This document shows positions 9,565 to 17,722 of a DNA stretch of 64,000 nt, piece after piece. The DNA is taken from assembly GCF_004297185.1 (NCBI RefSeq), contig NZ_PGCL01000002.1:248001-312000 (forward strand). The letters run 5' to 3'. Under the pieces are notes generated by a model. It saw nothing but the letters and a program-made list of their open reading frames with translations. It was not told the origin of the DNA and did no database searches. Positions within the stretch are counted from its first letter, which is position 1. Each line of letters begins with the position of its first letter. The stretch comes from Methanofollis fontis (GTDB lineage: Archaea > Halobacteriota > Methanomicrobia > Methanomicrobiales > Methanofollaceae). The position numbers were made by a program, and so were the translations under genes.

Positions 9565-9648
9565 ATGTACGACACATCATCTGGAAACACAGAGCGGGTC
9601 TTACCCCCGGTCACAACCGGAAACCATGGACCCCGGAGAAGACGATGA
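9565..9648 (+). CDS. Possible 27-residue leader peptide coupled to the decarboxylase
   Basis: A short frame starts at ATG 9565 behind a good ribosome site (GAGGTGAGGGA). Its TGA overlaps the ATG of the decarboxylase as ATGA. It ends in four consecutive arginine codons (CGG AGA AGA CGA, 9634-9645). These codons also contain the ribosome site of the next gene, so the arginine run could be a by-product of that site. No homologue is known to me. It is called because of its start signal and the coupling; it may not be a real protein. Confidence 0.35.
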   Translation: MYDTSSGNTERVLPPVTTGNHGPRRRR

Positions 9649-11954
9649 ACACTGAAGAAATCCTGCAGATCGCGATCATCGACGGCACCGTCCATACCGA
9701 TACGCCGGAAGGGCGGGCGATCCAGAGGATCATCGTCGATCTCGCCAGCTACGGTATCGAAGTCACGACGCTTGCGTCCCCGGAAGACGCCCGTGCGGCC
9801 CTTTCTAACCTTCCCGGCGTCGACTGCATCCTGATCAACTGGAACGTCGGCGGGGGGAACCATGAAAAGAGCGAGACGGCGTCCAGGATCATCGGGGAGA
9901 TCAGAAAACGCAACGAAGCTGTACCGATCTTCCTGATGGGAGAACCGACCAGCGAACCGCCGACCTCCCTCACCATCGGTATGATCCGTGAGATCAACGA
10001 GTTCATCTGGGTGATGGAGGACACCGCCGAGTTCATCGCCGGGCGGATCACCGCCGCCGCAAAGCGCTACAGAGAACAGCTTCTCCCCCCCTTCTTCAGG
10101 GAACTGGTAAATTTCTCCCGGGACTTCGAGTACTCCTGGCATACGCCCGGCCATGCAGGCGGCACGGCGTTTCGGAAATCCCCGGCAGGGCGAGCGTTCC
10201 ACAGGTTCTTCGGCGAGCAGCTCTTCAGGTCCGACCTCTCCATATCGGTGGGCGAGCTGGGATCGCTCCTCGACCATTCCGGCCCGGTCGGCGAGGCTGA
10301 AAAATACGCGGCAAAGGTCTTCGGTGCGGATCGGACCTATTTCGTCACCAACGGCACCTCGACGTCGAACAAGATCGTCTTTTTCGGGCGGGTGACCGGT
10401 GGCGACATTGTCCTTGTTGATCGGAACTGCCACAAATCGGCCGAACACTCGCTCACGATGACGCATGCCGTGCCGGTGTACCTGGTTCCGACCAGAAACC
10501 GCTACGGGATCATCGGACCGATCCGGCCCGAAGAGATGACGCCCGATACGATACAGGCGAAGATCGCCGCTTCGTCCCTGGGGAAGACGGCCGGGAGCCA
10601 GATCCCGGTGCACGCCGTTATCACCAACTCCACCTATGACGGCCTCTGCTACGACGCCGCATGGGTGGAGGGAGAACTTGGAAAAAGCGTGGACAGTATC
10701 CACTTCGACGAGGCGTGGTATGGCTACGCCCGGTTCAACCCCCTGTACCGCGAACGTTTCGCCATGCGCGACGGTGCCGAACATCCTGACGGCCCGACGG
10801 TTTTTGCCACGCAATCGACGCACAAACTCCTTGCGGCGCTCTCGCAGGCCTCCATGATCCACGTCAGGAACGGGCGGGCGCCGATAGAGCACGCCAGATT
10901 CAACGAGGCCTTTATGATGCACACCTCGACCTCGCCGCTCTATACGATCATCGCCTCCTGCGATGTCTCGGCGAAGATGATGGACGGGGCGTCCGGCCGC
11001 ACCCTCACCGGGGAGTCCATCGAAGAGGCGATCAGGTTCAGGCGGACGATGGCGCGGATCAAACGGGAGATCGGGCATGGCGAGACCGAAAAAGACTGGT
11101 GGTTCGGGATGTGGCAGCCTGACGCCGTCACCGACCCGGGCACCGGCGCACAGGTCGCATTCGCCGACGCCCCTGTCGATCTCCTTGTGGGGACACCGTC
11201 GTGCTGGGTTCTGCACCCGGAAGAGGCATGGCACGGGTTTTCCGGGCTGCCGGACGGCTACTGCATGCTTGACCCCATCAAGGTCACGGTGCTCATGCCG
11301 GGCGTGAACGACGATGGCTCTCCTGCCGAATGGGGCGTCCCGGCGGCTCTGGTGGTGAAGTTCCTGGACACGAGAGGCATCGTCAACGAGAAGTCGGGAG
11401 ACTACAACATCCTCTTCCTCTTCTCCATGGGCGTGACGAAGGGCAAGTGGGGGACGCTCCTGACCGAACTCTTCGAGTTCAAACGGCGTTTCGACGAGAA
11501 CGCACCCCTCGAAGAGGTCTTCCCGGACCTGACAGAGGCGTATCCGGATCGCTATGGCGGCATGACACTCTCCGGGCTCTCTGCCGAGATGCATGCCTAC
11601 ATGAAGGACAACCGACAGGGCGAACTCCTGCAGGAGGCGTATGCGGCCCTTCCCCAACCGGTTGTCACCTACGCGGAGGCCTACCGGAAACTCGTGCGGG
11701 GTGAGGTGGAGCACGTCCCGGTTTCCGGAATGGCGAACCGGATCGTGGCGACCGGTGTCTTCCCCTATCCGCCCGGCATCCCTGTGCTCGCCCCCGGTGA
11801 ACCGGCCGGCGATCAGGACGGCCCGATCATCAGATACCTGCTGGCGCTCCAGGAGTTTGACGCCAGGTTCCCGGGATTCGAGCATGACATCCACGGTGTC
11901 GAGAACGTCAACGGCGAGTACCGGATCTACTGCATAAAGGAAGGGACAAAATGA
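9645..11954 (+). CDS. Orn/Lys/Arg decarboxylase (PLP fold type I, large inducible type)
   Basis: Decarboxylates a basic amino acid, consuming a proton. The 769-residue protein has a receiver-like wing domain (about 1-130), the PLP core beginning near FSWHTPGHAGGT-like sequence at residue 166 (here YSWHTPGHAGG), the PLP lysine Lys394 in QSTHKLLAAL and the aspartate in HFDEAWYGYARF. The length and wing domain match bacterial acid-inducible arginine and lysine decarboxylases. The start has GGAG six bases upstream. The next gene is an amino acid/amine exchanger overlapping by 4 bp. The preferred substrate cannot be told from sequence. Confidence 0.93.
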   Translation: MNTEEILQIAIIDGTVHTDTPEGRAIQRIIVDLASYGIEVTTLASPEDARAALSNLPGVDCILINWNVGGGNHEKSETASRIIGEIRKRNEAVPIFLMGEPTSEPPTSLTIGMIREINEFIWVMEDTAEFIAGRITAAAKRYREQLLPPFFRELVNFSRDFEYSWHTPGHAGGTAFRKSPAGRAFHRFFGEQLFRSDLSISVGELGSLLDHSGPVGEAEKYAAKVFGADRTYFVTNGTSTSNKIVFFGRVTGGDIVLVDRNCHKSAEHSLTMTHAVPVYLVPTRNRYGIIGPIRPEEMTPDTIQAKIAASSLGKTAGSQIPVHAVITNSTYDGLCYDAAWVEGELGKSVDSIHFDEAWYGYARFNPLYRERFAMRDGAEHPDGPTVFATQSTHKLLAALSQASMIHVRNGRAPIEHARFNEAFMMHTSTSPLYTIIASCDVSAKMMDGASGRTLTGESIEEAIRFRRTMARIKREIGHGETEKDWWFGMWQPDAVTDPGTGAQVAFADAPVDLLVGTPSCWVLHPEEAWHGFSGLPDGYCMLDPIKVTVLMPGVNDDGSPAEWGVPAALVVKFLDTRGIVNEKSGDYNILFLFSMGVTKGKWGTLLTELFEFKRRFDENAPLEEVFPDLTEAYPDRYGGMTLSGLSAEMHAYMKDNRQGELLQEAYAALPQPVVTYAEAYRKLVRGEVEHVPVSGMANRIVATGVFPYPPGIPVLAPGEPAGDQDGPIIRYLLALQEFDARFPGFEHDIHGVENVNGEYRIYCIKEGTK

Positions 11955-13387
11955 GCGATGACGGCGGATCGGGCCCGTCTCAGTCCAGGAAAGTGCTCGG
12001 GATTTTCACGCTCGCCATGATCAACGTCGCCGCGGTGCTCAGCATCAGGAATTTCCCCTCGATGGCCGTCTACGGCTGGTCGTGCATCGGCTGGTACGTC
12101 ATCGGGACGGTGATGTTTCTCATTCCGATCTCGCTGGCCGGGGCCGAACTGGCGACGGGCTGGCCGGACGGCGGCGGCGTGTACTCCTGGGTGAAGCAGG
12201 CGTTCGGCGAGAAGGGTGGTTTCGTCGCCCTTTTCTGCGAGTGGTCCAACAACCTCGTCTGGTTCCCGACGGTGCTCTCGTTCATCGCGGCGACGCTGGC
12301 GTTCGCACTCACGCCTGATCTGGCGAACAGCCACCTCTACATGTTCGGTGTGATGATGATCGCCTTCTGGGGGACGACGGCCATTGCCTATTTCGGCGAA
12401 GAGGCCTCCACGAAATTCGGCAACGTGGGCGTGATCCTGGGGAGCATCATCCCCGCGATCCTGATCACGCTCTTCGGGGTCTGGTGGATCGCATCAGGGC
12501 AGACGCTGGTCCTTCCCCCCTTCTCCCTCGACCAGGTGGTGCCCGAGATCAGCCTGCCGACGCTGCCGTTCTTTGCGACGATCATCCTCCTCTTTGCCGG
12601 CATGGAGATGGCAGGGTTCCACGCCCTCGAAGTAAGGAACCCGCAGCGCGATTTCCCCCTGGCGATGGCGGTCTCGGCGTTCGTCATCTTCTTCTGCACG
12701 GTTGCGGCGACCCTGGCCATCGCCTTCGTGATCCCGGCCGACAAACTCAGCCTGGCGTCCGGGGTCATGCAGGCGATCCAGTACTTCTTCGACGCCGCCG
12801 GTCTGCCCGAACTCGTCGGGCCGATGGCGGTCCTCATCACCATCGGGGGCGTTGTCTCCCTCGCCGCCTGGCTCATCGGGCCGGCGAAGGGCCTCGGGGT
12901 CGTGGCCGAGGAAGGGAACATGCCGCCGATGTTCGACCGGACCAACAAATACGGGGCGCCGGTGGCGGTGCTCTTCACCCAGGCGCTCATCGGTTCCCTG
13001 ATCTCCCTCCTGTACGTCTTTTTGCCCTCGGTGAACCAGGCGTACTGGATCCTCTCGGCGATGACGGTGGAGCTCCTCTGCATCGTGTACGTGCTGGTCT
13101 TTGCTGCCCTGATCAAACTGCGCTACACCCAGCCCGATACGCCCAGGCCCTTTAAGATCCCGGGCGGCATGACGGGCGTGTGGCTGGTCGGAGGCATCGG
13201 TGCGGCGGGCGTGATCTTCTCGTTCCTGGTCGGACTGATGCCGCCGAGCTACTATGACAACGGCCTTGGTTACGTGGCAGCGGTGCTCTTCGGGACGTTC
13301 GTCCTTGCCGCTCCGCCGCTGGTGTTTCTCAGGATGAAAAAACCTGAATGGAAGAAAAACCGTGCCGGGGTGAGACCCGATGAATGA
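11951..13387 (+). CDS. APC-superfamily amino acid/amine antiporter
   Basis: A 478-residue permease with about 12 membrane segments. The first helix carries INVAAVLSIRNFP, in the position of the substrate-binding unwound helix of the APC fold. The region GPAKGLGVVAEEGNMPPMF resembles the glutamate/GABA and arginine/agmatine exchangers. It starts by ATGA overlap with the decarboxylase. Together they would import a basic amino acid, decarboxylate it and export the amine, removing one proton per cycle. This is the established logic of bacterial acid-resistance systems; its use here is inferred. Confidence 0.88.
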   Translation: MSDDGGSGPSQSRKVLGIFTLAMINVAAVLSIRNFPSMAVYGWSCIGWYVIGTVMFLIPISLAGAELATGWPDGGGVYSWVKQAFGEKGGFVALFCEWSNNLVWFPTVLSFIAATLAFALTPDLANSHLYMFGVMMIAFWGTTAIAYFGEEASTKFGNVGVILGSIIPAILITLFGVWWIASGQTLVLPPFSLDQVVPEISLPTLPFFATIILLFAGMEMAGFHALEVRNPQRDFPLAMAVSAFVIFFCTVAATLAIAFVIPADKLSLASGVMQAIQYFFDAAGLPELVGPMAVLITIGGVVSLAAWLIGPAKGLGVVAEEGNMPPMFDRTNKYGAPVAVLFTQALIGSLISLLYVFLPSVNQAYWILSAMTVELLCIVYVLVFAALIKLRYTQPDTPRPFKIPGGMTGVWLVGGIGAAGVIFSFLVGLMPPSYYDNGLGYVAAVLFGTFVLAAPPLVFLRMKKPEWKKNRAGVRPDE

Positions 13388-13829
13388 GAAATCTCTCGTT
13401 GCGGTGGTGAGCGTGATCCTGGTCGCCGCCATCGTGATGATCCCGGTCGGCATTGCCGCACTCCTGCACCAGGCCGAACCCTACCGGATCGTCGAGGGCG
13501 AACCCCTGCGGGAAGCGGCCGAAGCGGCCGGACTTCGCGTCTGCAACGTCACCGATACGCTCTGGAACGTGCCGGGAGCGACGGGCGGGACGGCCTATGT
13601 GATCTCTGACAGCTGCACCGACCCGGACGCCGAGACGATCAGGGTGGAAGTCCAGGCCTTCGACAGTGAGGAGTCAAGGGATGCGGCGCTCCGCACCTAT
13701 CTCTCCCAGAGCGTCGGCAGGGCGCGGCCGGTCGGGAGCCTGATCGTCGTCGGCCAGTACCTGGTCTATGTCGAGCCGTACGACAGCGACCTCTTCAAAC
13801 GCCTCGCCCCGGAGTTAAAGAAGAAATAA
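13380..13829 (+). CDS. Membrane-anchored protein of unknown function in the decarboxylase operon
   Basis: A 149-residue protein with one N-terminal membrane helix (about residues 5-30) and an extracytoplasmic domain with two cysteines (at about 55 and 79) that could form a disulphide. It ends in a lysine-rich tail. The start overlaps the antiporter by 8 bp, so it is the third gene of that operon. I do not recognise the fold. It could be an accessory or sensor of the exchanger. Confidence 0.65.
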   Translation: MNEKSLVAVVSVILVAAIVMIPVGIAALLHQAEPYRIVEGEPLREAAEAAGLRVCNVTDTLWNVPGATGGTAYVISDSCTDPDAETIRVEVQAFDSEESRDAALRTYLSQSVGRARPVGSLIVVGQYLVYVEPYDSDLFKRLAPELKKK

Positions 13830-14196
13830 AGGTCGAGGGATGCCGAGTTCGCGCGAAGGCAGGGCCTTTCAGGTCGTCCTGCCGGGCGCGTTCTCCCGCG
13901 CCGTTTGCACCGAGTTTCACCACCCAGAGGTCGCATAAGCCCTGGTTCATTGATACGTCGCCTTCAGTTGAGGAGGTCTCACCGACGGCGATATATCCGC
14001 CGTCCACTGCCGGTCTGACTGTGTGTGGTTCTGTGGGCAGGTTCCTGGGGGGTATCTGAAACAATGTGGTGGGTGGTCAGGTCTCCACATAGCCCTTTCG
14101 ATTTTACCGTTTGATTCAGTTTTTTTCATACAGGGGCCTCCATGTGAGGAAGCCATGCGGTCGGTAGCCGCGGCGCCATCCCTCTCACCCTGAATA
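13830..14196. other. Intergenic region with no convincing gene
   Basis: About 370 bp between the decarboxylase operon and the iron operon. Frames on the minus strand are short and without ribosome sites. A minus-strand stretch around 13900-14060 reads like part of a surface-protein repeat (GGYIAVGETSSTEGDVSM) and may be a worn fragment of a beta-propeller gene. Confidence 0.35.
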
Positions 14197-14280
14197 TTCG
14201 GAAAATCAGAAAATATCCGAAACAATTACGGACATTTTCTTCAATCCGAAACATTTTCGGCCCTCCCTTATATCGGTCGA
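14197..14280 (+). promoter_or_regulatory. feo promoter with paired palindromic operators
   Basis: Two 15-bp palindromes, CCGAAACAATTACGG (14217-14231) and CCGAAACATTTTCGG (14246-14260), lie 29 bp apart, the second being perfect in its six-base arms. A further half-site ATTCGG lies at 14196-14201. A TATA-like CTTATATC follows at 14268-14275. A repressor bound there would cover the TFB/TBP site. The operon encodes a DtxR-family regulator, making this its probable iron-dependent operator. Confidence 0.6.
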
Positions 14281-14311
14281 AATACCCACCATCCTGTGAG
14301 GAACAGCGCGC

Positions 14312-14719
14312 ATGCTGCTGACAGAACTCAGATCAGGCGATTGTGCACGCATCGTCGGTTTCACCGGCCGGGACGGTCTCCACCGCCACCTCGCCCTCCG
14401 CGGGCTGATGGTCGGCCGCAACGTCACCATGCTCTCCTCCGCCTTCGGTCCGGTGGTCGTCCGGGCTGGAGGCGGGGAGATTGTCCTGGGCCGGAGGATG
14501 GCCGGACACATCGTCGTCGAGCGATACAATGACACAGAAACAACTGACACAGATGGGATATGGCGAGAACGGAGTTGTCGTCGATCTCCGTGGTTTTCGC
14601 CACGGGTTGAACTGCCTCGGGATCAGGACCGGAAAGCGGCTGGAGATGATCACCCGCCAGCCGATACAGGGACCGGTGGTTGTGCTCGCCGATGGGGTCG
14701 AGGTCGCCATGGGGCGTGA
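14312..14719 (+). CDS. feoA: FeoA domain protein 1, reading through into feoA2
   Basis: SH3-like accessory protein of ferrous iron transport. The FeoA domain covers residues 1-72 (MLLTELRSGDCARIVGF to GHIVVERY), with the typical GRRMAGHI end. The frame then has no stop and continues about 63 residues out of frame through the second feoA gene. Those extra residues look like non-coding translation (Arg/Pro/Asp-rich). Neighbours in this operon join by 4-bp overlaps, so an indel near 14525 in the gene or the assembly could have removed the original stop. Confidence 0.75.
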   Translation: MLLTELRSGDCARIVGFTGRDGLHRHLALRGLMVGRNVTMLSSAFGPVVVRAGGGEIVLGRRMAGHIVVERYNDTETTDTDGIWRERSCRRSPWFSPRVELPRDQDRKAAGDDHPPADTGTGGCARRWGRGRHGA

Positions 14720-14756
14720 GGTTGCCGATATGGTGATGGTCGAGGTCGATGGGTGA
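14529..14756 (+). CDS. feoA: FeoA domain protein 2
   Basis: Second FeoA-type SH3-like protein, 75 residues, covering GENGVVVDLRGFRHGLNCLG to AMGREVADMVMVEVDG. The start ATG at 14529 coincides exactly with the end of the FeoA domain of the preceding gene. It is followed directly by the G-domain gene. Two adjacent FeoA proteins could act as a pair on the divided FeoB. Confidence 0.8.
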   Translation: MTQKQLTQMGYGENGVVVDLRGFRHGLNCLGIRTGKRLEMITRQPIQGPVVVLADGVEVAMGREVADMVMVEVDG

Positions 14757-14760
14757 AAAC

Positions 14761-15360
14761 ATGGACAGTGGTGCGCATGATACCCGGACCGTGCTGATGG
14801 TTGGCAACCCGAATGTCGGCAAGAGCGCCCTTTTCAACCGTCTGACCGGAGCCGAAGCGGTCGTTTCCAACTATCCGGGCACGACTGTCGATGTCACCCG
14901 GGGACATTTTGTCGACGGCGGCACCAGATATGAGGTCATCGATGTCCCCGGCGCCTACTCACTCGACACCCGGGACGCCGCCGAGGAGGTGGCCGTCCGC
15001 CTCCTGGACGCCCATCCCGGTGCCGTCGTCCTCCTGGTGCTGGACGCCACGCGCCTTGAGCGCGGGCTCTATCTCGGTTTTGAGGTGATGGAGCGCGGGG
15101 CGCCGGTGCTCGTCGTATTGAACATGATGGACGCAGCCCGGGAAAAGGCGATCACCGTTGATGACCGCCGCCTGCAGGTGATACTGGGTGTACCGGTTGT
15201 CTGCACCTCTGCCGTGCTCGGCGAGGGGATCCGCCACCTGGCCGATATGCTCAGGAAGGCGCGGCCTGCCGATATCGGTCTGGTGAGTGCACGGGCGAAT
15301 GGCACGGCAACCGAACCCCCTCGTCCGGTGGGGTGCATTGGCTGCGGGGGGTGCCGGTGA
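14761..15360 (+). CDS. feoB: FeoB G-protein domain, separate gene
   Basis: The GTPase half of the ferrous iron transporter, about 199 residues. G1 is GNPNVGKSALF, G2 lies in SNYPGTTVDVTRG, G3 is DVPGAYSLD, G4 is NMMD and G5 is in CTSAVLGEG. The protein ends with a cysteine knuckle, GCIGCGGCR, and then stops, whereas FeoB normally continues into a helical and membrane part. The TGA overlaps the GTG of the next gene (GTGA at 15357-15360). The start at 14761 follows GGTGA; ATG 14749 is an alternative. Confidence 0.85.
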   Translation: MDSGAHDTRTVLMVGNPNVGKSALFNRLTGAEAVVSNYPGTTVDVTRGHFVDGGTRYEVIDVPGAYSLDTRDAAEEVAVRLLDAHPGAVVLLVLDATRLERGLYLGFEVMERGAPVLVVLNMMDAAREKAITVDDRRLQVILGVPVVCTSAVLGEGIRHLADMLRKARPADIGLVSARANGTATEPPRPVGCIGCGGCR

Positions 15361-16574
15361 CGGCGCTGACCGCTGACGAGCGCTGGGACCTCGTCGACCT
15401 GGTGGTCGGGGAGGTCGTCTCCACCGGAACCGTCCGCCGCACCCTTGCCGACGCCCTCGGTGACCTGACCGTCAAACCGCTCACCGGTTTCCCGGTTGCC
15501 CTTGCCGTGCTCTATGCCTTCTGGAGCGTGTTCTCGTCCTTTGCCGGCGACCTGGTCACCGACGGTTTCATGATCGGGTTCTTCGACGGTTTCTGGCTTC
15601 CCTGGCTCCAGAATGTCTGGCCGGACCCGCAGAGTCTTCTTTACTTTGTCTTTGTCGGTGACCCCTCCGCAGAGACCTGTTTCGATGCCTTCGGGGTGCT
15701 GACCTCCGGGCTCTTCGTCTCTATCGGGGTGGTGCTGCCGGCGGTGTTCATCTTCTACCTCACGATGACCCTGCTTGAGGACTCAGGGTATCTGCCGCGG
15801 CTGGCGGTGCTGGCCGATACCTTCCTCCACAAGATCGGGCTCCACGGCTATGCGATCGTCCCGACGATCCTTGGATTGGGCTGCAATGTTCCGGCCGTCA
15901 CCGCTACCCGCGTACTGGAGACCGGGAAACAGCGCTTCATGATGATGACGCTGCTTGCGATCTTCATCCCCTGCGGGGCGCAGCTCGGGATCATGCTCTC
16001 GGTCATCCCCGACCTGGTGGGATGGGTGATGCTCTACCTCATCGTCGGGTTTGCCGTCTTCGGCTTTGTGCTCAACCGGGTGGTGCCGGGGGAGAACCCC
16101 GAGATCCTCATTGATATCCCGCCGTACCGCTGGCCCGTGCGGGAGAATGTGCTGAAGAAACTCTATAACCGGACGAGGGGGTATCTGAAGGAGGCGGTCC
16201 CCTTTGTGCTCTTCGGCATACTGCTGGTCAATGTCCTCTACCTCGCCGGGGTGATCGGGGCGGTCGCCGGGGCACTGGCCCCCCTCTTCGTCACCTGGTT
16301 CGGGGTGCCCGCCGAGACCGTCGGCCCCCTGATCGCCGCCTTCCTCAGGAAGGACCTTGCGGTGGCGCAGCTCTCCACCATCGCCATGACGCCCTACCAG
16401 ATGATCACCTCGGTCGTGCTCATCTCCATCTACTTCCCGTGTGTGGCCACGTTTGTGGTGATGATCAGGGAGGGCTGGAAACAACTGCTGGCCGCCGTGG
16501 CGGTGCTCATGGTGGTGGTTGTTCTCTATGGGGGGGCGATCCACGGGATCGGCATCCTGCTGGGGGTGGCCTAG
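15357..16574 (+). CDS. feoB: FeoB membrane domain, separate gene
   Basis: The permease half of FeoB, about 405 residues. It begins with the helical linker (TADERWDLVDLVVGEV) that follows the G domain in single-chain FeoB. Two Gate-type repeats and the family motifs GLGCNVPAV (first core cysteine) and IPCGAQLGI (second core cysteine) follow. About eight to ten membrane segments are visible. The GTG start is fused to the stop of the G-domain gene, which should keep production of both halves equal. Confidence 0.87.
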   Translation: MTALTADERWDLVDLVVGEVVSTGTVRRTLADALGDLTVKPLTGFPVALAVLYAFWSVFSSFAGDLVTDGFMIGFFDGFWLPWLQNVWPDPQSLLYFVFVGDPSAETCFDAFGVLTSGLFVSIGVVLPAVFIFYLTMTLLEDSGYLPRLAVLADTFLHKIGLHGYAIVPTILGLGCNVPAVTATRVLETGKQRFMMMTLLAIFIPCGAQLGIMLSVIPDLVGWVMLYLIVGFAVFGFVLNRVVPGENPEILIDIPPYRWPVRENVLKKLYNRTRGYLKEAVPFVLFGILLVNVLYLAGVIGAVAGALAPLFVTWFGVPAETVGPLIAAFLRKDLAVAQLSTIAMTPYQMITSVVLISIYFPCVATFVVMIREGWKQLLAAVAVLMVVVVLYGGAIHGIGILLGVA

Positions 16575-17006
16575 ATGAGGGCCGCATCCATTGCTGCCGG
16601 CCTCGTCGGGACTGCGGCATCGCTCCTGGGCCTTGCCGGGATGCTGGTCTGGGCGGGTGGTGCGGGGCCGCTCGATCTCGGACTGATCGAGATCGGCGGT
16701 GACGATGCCTTCCGCTGGGCCTGGGGCGGACTGGTCGTCCTTCTGGGAGGAGTGTTCATGCTCGGCGGTGCCCGTTCTCCCGCAGACCTGGATCGAACGG
16801 CCACCGCTCTCCTGGGCGCGGCGATGATCGGACTGGTCGGGGGCTGCGATCTCTTCGGCATGATCTGCACCGGCATTCCGGCTGTGTTCAGTCCTGATAC
16901 GGACGTTACAGCGATCTTTATGCCGCCCTACACTCCCGCCGTCCTTCTCCTCCCCTTCGTGATCGCCTCCGCATATCTCCTGCTGGAGGAGAGGCGGGAG
17001 GACTGA
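16575..17006 (+). CDS. Membrane protein of the feo operon
   Basis: A 143-residue protein with four predicted membrane helices. A loop of about 15 residues contains a Gly-Cys-Asp-Leu-Phe-Gly-Met-Ile-Cys segment, two cysteines that could touch metal. The ATG follows the stop of the FeoB membrane gene with no gap. I do not recognise a named family. Position between feoB and the regulator suggests a role in iron uptake or its sensing. Confidence 0.7.
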   Translation: MRAASIAAGLVGTAASLLGLAGMLVWAGGAGPLDLGLIEIGGDDAFRWAWGGLVVLLGGVFMLGGARSPADLDRTATALLGAAMIGLVGGCDLFGMICTGIPAVFSPDTDVTAIFMPPYTPAVLLLPFVIASAYLLLEERRED

Positions 17007-17025
17007 CCAACCTTTTTGAGTGCCT

Positions 17026-17493
17026 ATGGTGAAATATCAGGGTGTGACTGCCCTCAGCAGAAAGGCAGAGGACTATCTTGAGGCGATCCTGAACGTCTCT
17101 CAGGAAAAGGGGTATGCCCGCACCAAGGACGTCGCCGGGGAACTCGATGTCAGCCCCTCCAGCGTGGTGGAGATGTTCCAGAAACTCGACCGTCTGGGCA
17201 TGGTTGATTACCGCCCGTACGAGGGGGTGACCCTGCGACCGGAGGGGGAGAAGATTGCACGGGTGATCAAGTCCAGGCACGACACCCTCAAGTGCTTCCT
17301 GATGCTCATCGACGTGCCGGAGGAGATCGCCGAATCGGATGCGTGTTTTATGGAGCACGAGCTCCATCCGGAGACGATCGAGCAGATCGGGATGTTCGTG
17401 GATTTTCTCCGGCATGGCGGCGAATCATCGGATATTCTGATGCGGTTCTCGGCGTTCTGCAAACAATGCCGGTTTGAACGGGACCGTCGGTGA
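17026..17493 (+). CDS. DtxR/MntR-family metal-dependent regulator
   Basis: A 155-residue winged-helix repressor. The start region (LSRKAEDYLEAILNVSQEKGYART) and the helix-turn-helix (VAGELDVSPSSVVEMFQKL) are typical of the family. A metal-binding dimerisation part follows, with the His/Cys/Glu cluster around residues 88-118 (SRHDTLKCFL, DACFMEHELHP). There is no C-terminal SH3 domain; the nearby FeoA proteins have that fold. It is the last gene of the feo operon and probably binds the palindromes at 14217-14260. Confidence 0.87.
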   Translation: MVKYQGVTALSRKAEDYLEAILNVSQEKGYARTKDVAGELDVSPSSVVEMFQKLDRLGMVDYRPYEGVTLRPEGEKIARVIKSRHDTLKCFLMLIDVPEEIAESDACFMEHELHPETIEQIGMFVDFLRHGGESSDILMRFSAFCKQCRFERDRR

Positions 17494-17543
17494 CAATTTC
17501 CCTGTCGAACATCTTCTCCTCGACCGGAGAAGGCCCCTCCTGA

Positions 17544-17565
17544 CCCCCTCTTCAATGAGAGGGGG
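17544..17565. terminator. Hairpin between the feo operon and the C69 peptidase gene
   Basis: An 8-bp perfect stem, CCCCCTCT and AGAGGGGG, around the loop TCAATG. It lies between two convergent genes and could stabilise or end either transcript. No strong T-run follows on the plus strand. Confidence 0.45.
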
Positions 17566-17722
17566 AAACTGATGAAATGGTCGGGTGGAGTGGATGCGAG
17601 CGTAATTTTGCTGAATATCCCCCTTTCACCCCTCAGATTGCAGTACGGCCAGGCCTGTTCACACCTCTCGCGGTGAGGTGAACCCTTCGGCTCTGTACAG
17701 TCGGCACGACAAAAAAAGGGGG

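Noticed and set aside
9270-11894. An 874-codon open frame on the minus strand
   Set aside because: It is antisense to the clearly homologous decarboxylase; long antisense frames are expected at this GC content and codon use.
15340-15365. feoB break as a sequencing error
   Set aside because: Not excluded, but the neat GTGA junction at a domain border favours real gene fission.
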